64,000 nt of DNA from Mycobacteroides franklinii (GCF_002013895.1 NZ_MAFQ01000010.1:124001-188000); one strand, 5' to 3'. Positions 27,754 through 37,418 are shown, counted from the first letter of the stretch. The notes: generated from the letters alone by a model not told the origin. Made by a program: numbers and translations.

Positions 27754-28242
27754 TTAAGCAAGCTGTTCGAACTGTGCGGCGAGCTGGGCTCCGGTCATGG
27801 GTTCGCGGGCGATCACCGCAATGGTGTCATCCCCCGCGATGGTCCCGACAACGTCGGGTAACGCGGCGCGATCGATCGCGCTGGCGAGATAGTGAGCGGC
27901 ACCAGGCGGTGTTCGCAGCACCGCGAGATTACCGCTGGCGTCGGTGGATACCAGCAGCTCCCCCAGCAACCGGGATAGCCGGTCGGTGCCGCCGGACACC
28001 CCACGAACGGGACTGCCGTCCTCGGGCACGACATACACCCCCACTCCGCCGTCGGCGGCGCGGAGTTTGACGGCCCCAAGCTCGTCGAGATCTCGGGACA
28101 AGGTGGCCTGAGTGGTCTCGATGCCCTCGGCGGCCAACAGTGCGGCCAATTCGCCCTGGCTGCGTACCGATTGAGTGGACAGCAGCGCCACGATGCGGGC
28201 CTGCCGGCCTGCCCGGGTATCGGCCGCGTGCGCCGCCGTCAT
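27754..28242 (-). CDS. argR: Arginine repressor
   Basis: Hexameric arginine-dependent repressor. The N-terminal winged HTH (RQARIVALLSTQSVRSQGELAALLAAEGIETTQATLSRDLDELGAVKLR) carries the diagnostic SQ and SRDL motifs, and the C-terminal oligomerisation and arginine-binding domain includes GTIAGDDTIAVIA. Start ATG at MTAAHAADTRAG, since upstream frame sequence is encoded by the intergenic repeat. 162 aa. Encoded within the operon it regulates, so the repressor is made in proportion to the pathway. Confidence 0.94.
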   Translation of the reverse strand: MTAAHAADTRAGRQARIVALLSTQSVRSQGELAALLAAEGIETTQATLSRDLDELGAVKLRAADGGVGVYVVPEDGSPVRGVSGGTDRLSRLLGELLVSTDASGNLAVLRTPPGAAHYLASAIDRAALPDVVGTIAGDDTIAVIAREPMTGAQLAAQFEQLA

Positions 28243-28270
28243 CGTCTGTGCCCTTGGCTTTTCGCGCAGA

Positions 28271-28297
28271 CTGGGGGTACCGCCCACTCGAGGCGGA
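28271..28297 (+). repeat. GGGGGTACCGCCC interspersed repeat, copy 3
   Basis: CTGGGGGTACC-GCCCACTCGAGGCGG, in the only sizeable gap of the arg operon (argF to argR). Closest to copy 1, differing mainly at the two bases after GGGGGT. It could fold in the transcript and tune argR expression or RNA stability, by inference only. Confidence 0.5.
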
Positions 28298-29236
28298 TCA
28301 TCGCTGCTCCAACAGCCACGCCAGCAGTGCCTTCTGGGCGTGCAACCGGTTCTCGGCCTCGTCCCAGACGGCGCTGCGCGGCCCGTCGATCACCTCATCG
28401 GTGATCTCTTCTCCACGATGGGCGGGAAGGCAGTGCAGGACAATGGCTTCGGAATCTGCCAGGCCAAGTAGCTCCTGGTTTACCTGGAACGGCCGGAACG
28501 GACGGACCCTGTCGAGCCCGTCATTCTCCTGCCCCATAGACGTCCAGGCATCGGTGACAAGGACGTCGGCGCCCGTCGCGGCGGCCCGCGGGTCGGCCGT
28601 CACGGTCACCGAAGCTCCCGTGTTCACGGCGATCTTCTCGGCGGCGGTCACGTACTTGACGTGCGGCGCAAACCCATTGGGTGCTGCGATCGTCACGTGG
28701 ATACCGGCGGTAACCCCGCCGACCATCAACGAATGCGCCATGTTGTTCGCACCGTCACCGAGATACGTCAGACGCAGACCGGCCAGCGAGCCCTTGCGTT
28801 CGGCGAGTGTCTGCAGATCGGCGAGCACCTGGCACGGGTGAAAGTCGTCGGACAGGGCATTGACAATAGGGACGGAGGCACCGCTTGCCATGGCGGTCAG
28901 GCGTTCCTGCGCGTAGGTCCGCCACACAATGGCTTCGACGTATCGGGACAGCACCTGTCCGGTGTCCTCAAGCGTCTCTTCGCGACCGAGTTGAGTCGTA
29001 CGGCTGTCGACGACCACCGCGTGACCGCCCAGCTGCGCGATACCCATCTCGAAGGAGAACCGGGTTCGAGTGGAATTCTTCTCGAAAATGACGGCGACGC
29101 CACGCGGACCCTCCAGTGGGCGCCGCGAGAATGGCGCCTTCTTGAGTTCAGCTGCCAGCGCAAGGACTTCGGCCTGCTCCGCGGGTGAGAGATCATCGTC
29201 TCGTAAAAAATGGCGAAGTGACTTCGACTGAATCAT
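28298..29236 (-). CDS. argF: Ornithine carbamoyltransferase
   Basis: Makes citrulline from ornithine and carbamoyl phosphate. The carbamoyl-phosphate site STRTR is at 55-59, DDFHPCQVLADL binds substrate and the HCLPAHRG motif contains the catalytic Cys. 312 aa. The ATG overlaps the argD stop by 4 bp. Confidence 0.96.
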   Translation of the reverse strand: MIQSKSLRHFLRDDDLSPAEQAEVLALAAELKKAPFSRRPLEGPRGVAVIFEKNSTRTRFSFEMGIAQLGGHAVVVDSRTTQLGREETLEDTGQVLSRYVEAIVWRTYAQERLTAMASGASVPIVNALSDDFHPCQVLADLQTLAERKGSLAGLRLTYLGDGANNMAHSLMVGGVTAGIHVTIAAPNGFAPHVKYVTAAEKIAVNTGASVTVTADPRAAATGADVLVTDAWTSMGQENDGLDRVRPFRPFQVNQELLGLADSEAIVLHCLPAHRGEEITDEVIDGPRSAVWDEAENRLHAQKALLAWLLEQR

Positions 29237-30438
29237 GCCTGCTCCTGTTCTGCGGCGGTGTCGAGGATTGCCGGCAATGCGGCGACGAACTCCCCGATCT
29301 GTTCGTCGGTGATGATCAGCGGAGGCGCCAGCCGGAGCACGTCGGGCGCGGCGGCGTTCACCAGGAAGCCGGCCTTGCGCGCGGCCGACTCGGCGGCCTT
29401 GGCGCGTTGCTCGTTCAAGACGATGCCCAGGAGCAATCCCGCACCGCGGACGCGGTCGACCAAGGGATGGTTGAGCTCTTCGATGGAGTGACTCAACGAC
29501 TTCCCCGCGGCGGCAGCATGGTCGATGAGGTTCTCGTCGTCGAGCACCCGAAGCACCGCCAGTGCCGCTGCGGCACAGACCGGATTGCCTCCGAACGTGC
29601 TGCCGTGCATGCCAGGGGTCAGTAAGTCGGCGGCGGCTCCGGTCGCGATGCAGGCTCCGATGGGTAGCCCACCGCCGAGGCCCTTGGCCAAGGTGACCAC
29701 ATCGGGCGTGATACCGACCTGTTGGTGTGCGAAAAACGTACCCGTGCGGCCAATTCCGGTTTGCACCTCGTCGAGTACCAGTAGCGCACCGTGGCGGGCG
29801 GTAATCTCACGTACGCCGGCGAGATAGCCCTCCGGCGGGACAACTACTCCACCCTCGCCCATGATCGGTTCCAGGAAGACCGCGGCAGTATCACCGTCGA
29901 CCACCGCCGCAATGGCGGACAGGTCTCCGTACGGCACATGGACCACTCCGGTGGGTAGCGGCTCAAATGGCGCTCGCTTTGTCGGCTGGCCGGTGAGCGC
30001 GAGCGATCCCATCGTGCGGCCGTGGAACGCGCCCTCGGCCGCTACGACCTTGGTCCGTCCGGTGAGCCGAGTGAGCTTGAATGCGGCCTCGTTGGCTTCG
30101 GTGCCGGAATTGCAGAGAAAGACCTTGCCGGGAACGCCCAGCCGTGCGATGAGCGCCTCGGAGAGTTCGATGCCGGGCCCTGTCGCGTACAGATTCGACG
30201 TGTGCCCCAGCGTGGAGAGCTGCTGCGTGACGGCATCGATGACAGCTTGGTTCCGATGACCCAACACATTGACGGCGATGCCGCCCAATAGATCCACATA
30301 TCGCTTGCCGTCGGCATCGGTGACGACGGCACCGTCGCCTTCGGTAAGGACAACAGGCGGTGTGCCGTAGTTGTTCATCATGACGTGTTCCCAGCGCTGC
30401 TGAGTCTGGCTGGTGTTACTCATGCTCGCTTTATTCAT
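29233..30438 (-). CDS. argD: Acetylornithine aminotransferase
   Basis: PLP-dependent class III aminotransferase acting on N-acetylglutamate semialdehyde, and probably also on the lysine pathway. The PLP Lys lies in VVTLAKGLGGGLPIGA, with LVLDEVQTGIGRTG and HGSTFGGNP. The start is ATG (MNKASMSNTSQ) because AGGAG lies 5 nt before it, giving an 8-bp overlap with argB; Met6 is a weaker alternative. 401 aa. Confidence 0.95.
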   Translation of the reverse strand: MNKASMSNTSQTQQRWEHVMMNNYGTPPVVLTEGDGAVVTDADGKRYVDLLGGIAVNVLGHRNQAVIDAVTQQLSTLGHTSNLYATGPGIELSEALIARLGVPGKVFLCNSGTEANEAAFKLTRLTGRTKVVAAEGAFHGRTMGSLALTGQPTKRAPFEPLPTGVVHVPYGDLSAIAAVVDGDTAAVFLEPIMGEGGVVVPPEGYLAGVREITARHGALLVLDEVQTGIGRTGTFFAHQQVGITPDVVTLAKGLGGGLPIGACIATGAAADLLTPGMHGSTFGGNPVCAAAALAVLRVLDDENLIDHAAAAGKSLSHSIEELNHPLVDRVRGAGLLLGIVLNEQRAKAAESAARKAGFLVNAAAPDVLRLAPPLIITDEQIGEFVAALPAILDTAAEQEQA

Positions 30439-31303
30439 GGCTGCTCCTGACGATCGTTCCGACGCCCTCGTCCGTGAATAGCTCGACCAAGACACAGTGT
30501 TCGACGCGCCCGTCGATGATGTGGGCACTGGGCACTCCGCCGTCCACCGCACGGAGACACGCTTCGACCTTGGGAATCATGCCCGATTCCAGGCTGGGAA
30601 GGAGCGCGCGCAGATCTTCGGCCGCGATCTCCGTGACCAACGATTCCCGATCGGGCCAGTCGGTGTACAGACCCTCGATATCGGTCAGCATCAGAAGCCG
30701 TTCGGCGCCAAGGGCTTCGGCGAGCGCGCCGGCAGCGGTGTCGGCATTGAGGTTGTGCACCACGCCGTCCGCATCGGGGGCGAGGGTGGATACCACCGGG
30801 ATGCGCCCGGCATCGATCAGGTCGAGGATCGCTTCCGGATTCACCTGTGCCACATCGCCCACCAGACCGATGTCGGTCTCGATGCCATCAACCGTCGCGG
30901 TCCGCCGAACGGCGGTGAAGAGTTGCGCGTCTTCTCCCGTGATTCCCACGGCGTACGGTCCGTGTCCGTTGATCAGCCCGACCAGCTCGCGGCCCACTTG
31001 GCCGAACAGCACCATGCGTGCGATGTCGAGCACTTCCGGGGTGGTGACCCGAAAACCGCCCTTGAATTCGCCGGACACGCCAAGCTTTTTCAGCATCGAG
31101 GTGATCTGTGGGCCGCCACCGTGCACGACGACAGGATGGATACCGCAGTTACGCAGGAACACCATGTCTTCGGCAAAAGCGTTCTTGAGAGCATCGTCGG
31201 TCATGGCGTTGCCGCCGTATTTGATCACGACGATGGTGCCGTGCAGCTTCTTGAGCCACGGCAGAGCCTCGGCCAGTACGCGCGCTTTCTTCGGGGCCTT
31301 CAC
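30431..31303 (-). CDS. argB: Acetylglutamate kinase
   Basis: Phosphorylates N-acetylglutamate. Amino-acid-kinase fold with KYGGNAM near the N-terminus, VVVHGGGPQI and NADTAAGALAEALGAERLLMLTDIEGLY. 290 aa. The family is commonly arginine-feedback inhibited. The GTG start overlaps the argJ stop as GTGA. Confidence 0.96.
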   Translation of the reverse strand: MKAPKKARVLAEALPWLKKLHGTIVVIKYGGNAMTDDALKNAFAEDMVFLRNCGIHPVVVHGGGPQITSMLKKLGVSGEFKGGFRVTTPEVLDIARMVLFGQVGRELVGLINGHGPYAVGITGEDAQLFTAVRRTATVDGIETDIGLVGDVAQVNPEAILDLIDAGRIPVVSTLAPDADGVVHNLNADTAAGALAEALGAERLLMLTDIEGLYTDWPDRESLVTEIAAEDLRALLPSLESGMIPKVEACLRAVDGGVPSAHIIDGRVEHCVLVELFTDEGVGTIVRSSHE

Positions 31304-32514
31304 GAGCTGTACGCCGAATTCTCTTCGACGTACGCATGCGATAGATCGGTGGTCCGGATGGTCGCCGTGTGATTCCCGGCGCCGAGGTCGATGAGTACCT
31401 CGACATCCGGTCCGGACAAATCGATATCACGAGCGCCCGGCTGACCGGTGCAATTGGCGCATACCAGGTTTCCGTTGAACGACACCGTAACTCGATCCGG
31501 ATTGAGCTCTATCGGAGCCATACCCACCGCGGCCAGCACCCGGCCCCAGTTGGGGTCGGAACCGAACAGTGCTGTTTTGACCAGACTGTCGCGCGCGACG
31601 GTCCGCGCGGCGGCAACCGCGTCGTCCTCGCTGGCGGCGCCGGCGACGGTGATCAGAACCCGTTTGGTGACGCCCTCGGCATCGGCCTGTAATTGGGCGG
31701 CGAGGTCGTCGCACACCTGCACTACCGCCTCGGCGAATTCTGCTGGGTCGGGGGTAATCTCGCTGGCCCCTGAGGCCAGCAGAAGCACGGTGTCGTTGGT
31801 GGAACAGCTGCCGTCGACATCGAGCCGGTCGAAGGTACGGGCGGTGGCGGCCCGCAGCGCCGAATCCAGCTGCTCGGCCGATACCGCGGCATCGGTCGTG
31901 ATGACCACCAGCATGGTGGCCAGAGAGGGGGCGAGCATGCCCGCGCCCTTGCCCATGGCGCCTACCGTCCAACCTGCTTTATGGTGCAGTGCAACCTCTT
32001 TGGGCACGGTGTCGGTGGTCATGATGGCATGCGCGGCGTCGGTTCCGCCTCCAAGTCCCCCGGCCAGTTCGTGCACGATCTCCTGCACTCCGGTCAGCAC
32101 CTTGTCCATGGGCAACCGGTCGCCGATCAATCCGGTAGAGCACACCGCCACCTCGATGGCGCCGGTCTCGGTTCCCCAGTCGCTGAGGGTCTTGGCGACC
32201 TCCTCCGCGGTGGCGTGGCTGTCCTGAAATCCCTGCGGACCGGTGCAGGCGTTGGCGCCACCGGAGTTGAGGATGACCGCGCGCAGACGGCCCGTGGTGA
32301 GCACTTGCTGAGACCACAGCACCGGGGCGGCCTTCACCTTGTTTCGGGTGAAGACCCCTGCCGCGGCGTAATCGGGCCCCTCGTTGAACACCAGCGCAAG
32401 GTCCGGCCTTCCGGAAACCTTGATACCGGCGCTGATTCCGGCGGCCTTGAAACCTGCGGGCGCGGTGACACCCTGCGTGCGCACGAGAGGTGAGGTCACG
32501 GATTCAGTGGTCAC
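31300..32514 (-). CDS. argJ: Glutamate N-acetyltransferase / ornithine acetyltransferase
   Basis: Recycles the acetyl group from acetylornithine to glutamate. It self-cleaves into two chains at the Ala-Thr bond of GKGAGMLAPSLATMLVV, leaving Thr as nucleophile. 404 aa, with the N-terminal VTAPAGFKAAGISAGIK and C-terminal NSAYSS family ends. The GTG start overlaps the argC stop as GTGA. Confidence 0.96.
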   Translation of the reverse strand: MTTESVTSPLVRTQGVTAPAGFKAAGISAGIKVSGRPDLALVFNEGPDYAAAGVFTRNKVKAAPVLWSQQVLTTGRLRAVILNSGGANACTGPQGFQDSHATAEEVAKTLSDWGTETGAIEVAVCSTGLIGDRLPMDKVLTGVQEIVHELAGGLGGGTDAAHAIMTTDTVPKEVALHHKAGWTVGAMGKGAGMLAPSLATMLVVITTDAAVSAEQLDSALRAATARTFDRLDVDGSCSTNDTVLLLASGASEITPDPAEFAEAVVQVCDDLAAQLQADAEGVTKRVLITVAGAASEDDAVAAARTVARDSLVKTALFGSDPNWGRVLAAVGMAPIELNPDRVTVSFNGNLVCANCTGQPGARDIDLSGPDVEVLIDLGAGNHTATIRTTDLSHAYVEENSAYSS

Positions 32515-33554
32515 GGTGCTACTCCCACGATAGAAAGGCCGTCGGCCTCGGGCCAGCCGAGCGCGAGGTTCATGGACTGGACGGCGGCTCCGGCGGTGCC
32601 CTTGACCAAGTTGTCGATCGCCGCGATGGCCACCAGCACGCCGGCATCGGGATCGACGGCGAGGCCGATATGTGCCGCGTTACTCCCCGATACCGCCTTC
32701 GTGGTGGGCAAGTGCCCTTCGGGCAGCACATGGATGAATTCTTCGGTGCGATAGGCCTCGTCGTACGCATCGCGGATCTCGGCCAGGGTGGCCGTGGTCG
32801 GTGCGGTGCAGGTGGCGAGAATGCCACGAGGCATCGGGACGAGCACAGGAGTGAACGAGACGCTCACCGGCTTGCCCGACGGATGCTTGAGCCCCTGAGC
32901 GATTTCGGGGGTATGTCGGTGGGCCCCGGCGACGTTGTAGGCCCGTGCGGATCCCATTACCTCGGAGGCGAGCAGGTCGGCCTTGGCGGCGCGTCCCGCG
33001 CCCGTGGTGCCACTGACCGCCACAACGGTGACCGACGGCTCCACAAGCCCCGCAGCCACCGCGGGCGACAATGCGAGCAGCGCCGCTGTGGGGTAGCACC
33101 CGGGCACTGCCACGCGCCTTGTGGCATGTAGAGCAGCGCGTCCGTCCGGAAGCTCGGGCAGTCCATATGGCCAATTTCCCGCATGTTTTGACCCGTAGTA
33201 CCGCTCCCATGCCGTGGCATCGGTCAGCCGGAAGTCTGCACCGCAGTCGATGATGAGGGTCTGGGGTCCCAATTCGTCGGCGATCTTTGCCGAGGATCCA
33301 TGGGGTAACGCGAGGAACACCACGTCATGACCCCGCAACAATTTGGGATCGGTGGGCTGTAGTTTGTGGTCAGCCAGTGGTGTGAGATTCGGGTGATGCT
33401 CGATGAGGTTGCTTCCGGCGTTGGAACCGGCGGTCAGTACTCCGATGCGCAGGCGACCCGCGGCATATGCCGGATGCGACAGCAGCAGGCGCAAGATCTC
33501 CCCGCCTGCGTATCCGCTGGCACCGGCGACCGCGACCGAGAACCCAGTAGTCAT
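32511..33554 (-). CDS. argC: N-acetyl-gamma-glutamyl-phosphate reductase
   Basis: NADPH-dependent reduction to the semialdehyde. Rossmann motif VAGASGYAGGE, catalytic Cys in VAVPGCYPTAALLAL, and GTTGAGRAAKADLLASE. 347 aa. First gene of argC-J-B-D-F-R-G-H. The ATG has no ribosome binding site and lies about 11 nt from a predicted start of transcription. Confidence 0.96.
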   Translation of the reverse strand: MTTGFSVAVAGASGYAGGEILRLLLSHPAYAAGRLRIGVLTAGSNAGSNLIEHHPNLTPLADHKLQPTDPKLLRGHDVVFLALPHGSSAKIADELGPQTLIIDCGADFRLTDATAWERYYGSKHAGNWPYGLPELPDGRAALHATRRVAVPGCYPTAALLALSPAVAAGLVEPSVTVVAVSGTTGAGRAAKADLLASEVMGSARAYNVAGAHRHTPEIAQGLKHPSGKPVSVSFTPVLVPMPRGILATCTAPTTATLAEIRDAYDEAYRTEEFIHVLPEGHLPTTKAVSGSNAAHIGLAVDPDAGVLVAIAAIDNLVKGTAGAAVQSMNLALGWPEADGLSIVGVAP

Positions 33555-33563
33555 GGAATCAAT

Positions 33564-33600
33564 TCTGAATCATTATGCAGAAGAGCGCAAATATATTCGC
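33564..33600 (-). promoter_or_regulatory. Tandem ArgR-type operators and promoter of argC
   Basis: Two near-palindromes with the TGAAT-N4-ATGCA style of ARG boxes: TCTGAATCATTATGCAGA (33564-33581) and GCAAATATATTCGC (33587-33600). Their centres are about 21 bp apart, close to two helical turns. A minus-strand -10 (CATAAT, 33572-33577) and -35-like TTGCGA (33597-33602) overlap both boxes, so ArgR binding should block RNA polymerase. Confidence 0.75.
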
Positions 33601-33740
33601 AATATCTTTGTTGGCCCGTCCTCAACCTCAACGTGAGCTAAACGGTGTAATGCTGGGTGCCCACAGTTACGGTGAGGTAGCTGGCGAATAGCGTCGGCAG
33701 TTGATAACGAGCGAGAACGAGTACGAGAAGGGAGCCTTCC

Positions 33741-33812
33741 ATGTCGGATCGTGCCGATCGTCAGCGCCAGGAGCAGCACCGCGAGCAGGCTGACCAGCGT
33801 CGAGGACAGTAA
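33741..33812 (+). CDS. Possible 23-aa polar small protein
   Basis: ATG preceded by AAGGGAG at 6 nt, encoding MSDRADRQRQEQHREQADQR plus RGQ and TAA. Nearly every residue is Arg, Gln, Glu, Asp or His, so it would be a soluble, unstructured or helical peptide. It sits between the divergent argC promoter and the pheT 3' end. The strong ribosome binding site is the main support; no homology known. Confidence 0.4.
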   Translation: MSDRADRQRQEQHREQADQRRGQ

Positions 33813-33818
33813 GACCTG

Positions 33819-36293
33819 CTAGGCGCGTTGGGTAGCCCCGACGCGCTCGGCCGCAGAAGCCACCGCCGCCACCCGGGCGGCGGTGGCTTCGTCTTCGGTG
33901 AGGGTTCGATCCGCTGCCCGGAAGCGCAACCGGAAGTTCAAGGACTTATTACCCTCGCCAACTTGCGGTCCGGTATAGACCTCCACAAGCCGCACATCCT
34001 CAATCAACTCCCCCGCCCCGTCACGGAGGGCGTTGGTGACTGCATCGGCCGGGACCGTGTCGGTGACCACCAGTGAGACATCCTGGTGAACCGCCGGGAA
34101 GGGCGAAATCCTTGGCGCCGGCAGTGGATTGGTGGCAGGAAGCGCGTCGAGGTTCAGCTCCAGCGCACAGGTGCGTTTGGGTAACCCGAGGCGTTCGATG
34201 ACGGCGGGATGCAGCTCACCTGCATGGCCGATGACCTGATTGTCGACCACAATCTGCGCGCAACGCCCCGGATGCCAGGGCAATTCGTCGCCGGCGCGCA
34301 GCGTCAGATCGACGTATGCGGCACGTCCGATGATCCGGGCGGCCTCCAACGCATCGGTGACATCAGCAGCGCGCCCACGTCCCCAGGGCCCACTGGGCTC
34401 GCGAGCTCCGGTCAGCACGAGCGCGACATGCACCGGCTGTGCCGGTAGCGATTCGAGCAGCGCATTGAGTTGGGCTTCGGAGGGGCGTTCGCTCAGGTCG
34501 AGTAGCGGGATCGCCCGGGTGGCCTCCGTTGGCCGGACCACCTGGCCGATGGTGAAGAGGGCGACATCGGTGGTTCCACGTGCGATATTGCGGGACAACG
34601 CTTCCAGCACGCCGGGCAGCAGGGTACTGGCCAATTCTGGGCGATCAGACTCCAGCGGGTTGAGCACCTTTGTGGTCCGGCGACGTGGATCATCGACATC
34701 CAGGCCCCACGTGTCGAATACACCGGCTGGGAGGAATGGCATTGGCAGGATCTCGGTGTAACCGCTGAGCGCCAATGACTTCCCCACCGCGCGACGACGG
34801 CGTTGCCTAGGGGTGAGACCGCCGCCCTGCGGCGCCGCGGGCAGTACCGAGGGGATGTCACCCAGTCCTTCGAGCCGGAGCACTTCTTCGACCAGGTCGG
34901 CGCCCTCGGCGATGTCGGGGCGCCAGCTCGGCGGCGCCACGCGGAGTTCGTCACCTTCGACGACAACCTCGGCACCGATCTGACGGAGCCGGCGTTCCAC
35001 CACGCCGTCGGCGTAGTCCATTCCGGCGATCCGCGCCGGCAGGTCGGCGGCCATGACGATCTCTGGCCGAACTTCGCTGTCGGCGGTCCAGTCGGTGAGC
35101 TCGGCGGGTGTGGTCCCGCCGGCGATGTCACGCAAGAGAGAAGCGCAACGATCAAGTGCGGCAACGGATATTGCGGGGTCTACGGAGCGTTCATAGCGAC
35201 GCCCCGCCTCGCTGTGCAGGTGTAGCCGGCGCTGGGTGCGCAACACCGCGGCCGGGTCCCATACCGCGGCTTCCAGCAGCACATCGGTGGAGTCGTCGCG
35301 CATCTCGGTGCTGCCGGCGCCCATCACACCACCGATGGCGGTGACGGCGGCATCGTCGGCGATCAGAACATCGCCGGGCTCTAGCTTGCGCTCCAGGTTG
35401 TCGAGCGTGACCACGGTCTCGCCCGGTGTCGCGAACCGTACCCGGAAATCGCCACGGATACGTGCCTTGTCATGCGCGTGCATCGGATGCCCGATCTCCA
35501 GCATCACGTAGTTGGTGGCGTCCACAGCTGGCGAGATCGCGCGGATTCCGCACAGCATCAAGCGTCGTTGCAGCCACCACGGGGAGACCGCGGCCGGATC
35601 AATGCCGATCACCGGACGCAGCCCGAAGCGCTTGACTCCGGTACCGCCGTCGATATGCACGGGCAGTGACGGCCCGTCCGCTGGGAGAGGCTGCACCGCA
35701 GCGGGATCGACGAAGTTCAGGTCGTAGGCGCAGGCCAGATCGCGAGCCAGGCCACGGACGGACAGGCAGTATCCGCGATCCGGGGTGATGGACAGATCGA
35801 AGACTGCGTCGTCCAGCCCGACAACATCGGCGGCATCGGCGCCGGGGGCCGCGGTACCCGGCGGCAGCACCAAGATGCCCGACGATTCAGCGCCGAGGCC
35901 CAATTCTGTCGTCGAGCAGATCATCCCATCGGAGTTGTGCCCGTAAGTCTTTCGCTTCGCGATGGTGAAGTCGCCGGGCAGGGTGACGCCCGGCAGTGCT
36001 ACCACCACTAGGTCGTCGACGGCAAAATTCGATGCGCCACAAACGATTTCACGAGGTTCTGCCTCGCCGACATCCACGAGGCAGAAGCGGATCGGCTTCT
36101 TGAACTCGGTGAGTTCGGTGATCTGAGCGACCCGGCCCACCACAAGCGGTCCACTCACCGGGCCCGGAACCACCACCTCTTCGACCTCGTGGCCGATGCG
36201 GATCAGGGCTTCTTCGATATCGGCGGCGGTGGCGGAGAACTCCGGTGCGCCGACGCGCAGGACCTCGATCAGCCAGCTGTAAGGAACACGCAT
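33819..36293 (-). CDS. pheT: Phenylalanyl-tRNA synthetase beta subunit
   Basis: 824 aa. The N-terminal tRNA-binding OB domain (VVGRVAQITELTEFKKPIRFCLVD) is followed by B3/B4 editing-type modules, B5 (GLTPRQRRRRAVGKSLALSGYTEILPMPFL nearby) and a C-terminal anticodon-binding FDX-ACB domain (ISPFPAVHQDVSLVV, VEVYTGPQVGEGNKSLNFRLRFRAADRTL). Forms the alpha2-beta2 enzyme with PheS. The start codon shares one base with the pheS stop (TGATG). Confidence 0.96.
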   Translation of the reverse strand: MRVPYSWLIEVLRVGAPEFSATAADIEEALIRIGHEVEEVVVPGPVSGPLVVGRVAQITELTEFKKPIRFCLVDVGEAEPREIVCGASNFAVDDLVVVALPGVTLPGDFTIAKRKTYGHNSDGMICSTTELGLGAESSGILVLPPGTAAPGADAADVVGLDDAVFDLSITPDRGYCLSVRGLARDLACAYDLNFVDPAAVQPLPADGPSLPVHIDGGTGVKRFGLRPVIGIDPAAVSPWWLQRRLMLCGIRAISPAVDATNYVMLEIGHPMHAHDKARIRGDFRVRFATPGETVVTLDNLERKLEPGDVLIADDAAVTAIGGVMGAGSTEMRDDSTDVLLEAAVWDPAAVLRTQRRLHLHSEAGRRYERSVDPAISVAALDRCASLLRDIAGGTTPAELTDWTADSEVRPEIVMAADLPARIAGMDYADGVVERRLRQIGAEVVVEGDELRVAPPSWRPDIAEGADLVEEVLRLEGLGDIPSVLPAAPQGGGLTPRQRRRRAVGKSLALSGYTEILPMPFLPAGVFDTWGLDVDDPRRRTTKVLNPLESDRPELASTLLPGVLEALSRNIARGTTDVALFTIGQVVRPTEATRAIPLLDLSERPSEAQLNALLESLPAQPVHVALVLTGAREPSGPWGRGRAADVTDALEAARIIGRAAYVDLTLRAGDELPWHPGRCAQIVVDNQVIGHAGELHPAVIERLGLPKRTCALELNLDALPATNPLPAPRISPFPAVHQDVSLVVTDTVPADAVTNALRDGAGELIEDVRLVEVYTGPQVGEGNKSLNFRLRFRAADRTLTEDEATAARVAAVASAAERVGATQRA

Positions 36294-37348
36294 CAGACAC
36301 TCACTCCGAACGGAAGGCTGAAGCGCACATCGCCCTCGATCATGTCGCGCATATCCGGAAGCCCATTGCGGAACTGCAGAGTGCGCTCCAATCCCATGCC
36401 GAACGCGAAACCGCTGTACTCGTCGGGGTCAATGCCGCTGGCCCGCAGAACATTCGGATTCACCATGCCGCAACCACCCCATTCGACCCAACCCGCGCCG
36501 CCCTTTTTGTTCTCGAACCAGACATCGACCTCGGCAGAAGGCTCGGTGAAGGGGAAGAAGTGTGGACGCATCCGGGTGTGTGCCTGAGCCCCGAACATCG
36601 CCCGGGCGAAGGCGTCGAGCGTGCCCTTGAGATTGGCCAGGGTCAGCCCGCGGTCCACGGCGAGTCCTTCGACCTGATGGAAGGCCGGCAGGTGGGTCGC
36701 ATCGATCTCGTCGGTGCGGAAGGCGCGCCCCAGGGAGATCACATAGACGGGCAGTTCGCGTGCCAGCAGGGTCCGGACCTGAACCGGCGAGGTGTGCGTG
36801 CGCAGCACCTGCCGAGAGTCTTCCGGAGCGATATAAAAGGTGTCCTGGGTGCTGCGTGCCGGGTGGTCCGGGAGAAAATTCAGGGCATCGAAGTTGAAAT
36901 GCTCGGTTTCGACCTCGGGGCCGTCGGCCACCTCCCACCCCATGGCGATGAAGGTGTCGGCGATGTGTTCGGACAGAATTGTGATGGGGTGACGCCCACC
37001 GAGGGGCTGCCGGGTCGAGGGCAGCGTCACATCGACGCGTTCCGCGACGAGTACCGCCGCATCGCGTTCGGCACGCAAGGCTTCCAGCCGGTCGTCATAT
37101 GCCTGTTGCGCCTGCGTGCGAACGGTGTTGACGAGTTTTCCGGCCTCGGCCCGTTGATCCTTGGGCAGTGACCCCAGTGCTTGTCGAGCCTGGGCCAGTG
37201 GCGACTTCTCCCCCAGATGATCGATCTTCGCCTGCGCGAGGTCGTCCAGGTTGGCGGCCGCGTCGAATGCAGCACGGGCAGCGTCAACGGCAGCAGTCAA
37301 AGGTTCCGTTGAAGACTCCACCGAAGGATTCTGGGTGTGATCGGCCAC
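36293..37348 (-). CDS. pheS: Phenylalanyl-tRNA synthetase alpha subunit
   Basis: 351 aa class II catalytic subunit. An N-terminal coiled coil binds tRNA; catalytic motifs include HPITILSEHIADTF, DTFYI, LLRTHTSPVQVRTL, GRAFRTDEIDATHLPAFHQVEG and GMGLERTLQFRNGLPDMRDM. GTG start. A minus-strand TATGAT (37357-37362) lies 8 nt upstream, so the transcript probably begins at or just before the GTG. No T-box or leader structure was seen. Confidence 0.95.
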   Translation of the reverse strand: MADHTQNPSVESSTEPLTAAVDAARAAFDAAANLDDLAQAKIDHLGEKSPLAQARQALGSLPKDQRAEAGKLVNTVRTQAQQAYDDRLEALRAERDAAVLVAERVDVTLPSTRQPLGGRHPITILSEHIADTFIAMGWEVADGPEVETEHFNFDALNFLPDHPARSTQDTFYIAPEDSRQVLRTHTSPVQVRTLLARELPVYVISLGRAFRTDEIDATHLPAFHQVEGLAVDRGLTLANLKGTLDAFARAMFGAQAHTRMRPHFFPFTEPSAEVDVWFENKKGGAGWVEWGGCGMVNPNVLRASGIDPDEYSGFAFGMGLERTLQFRNGLPDMRDMIEGDVRFSLPFGVSV

Positions 37349-37418
37349 GGAAGCCGATCATAGGGTAAAGCGGGCTAACCACTTCCCGTCGTGCCGGACC
37401 AGCGCCGCAGCACGCGCC

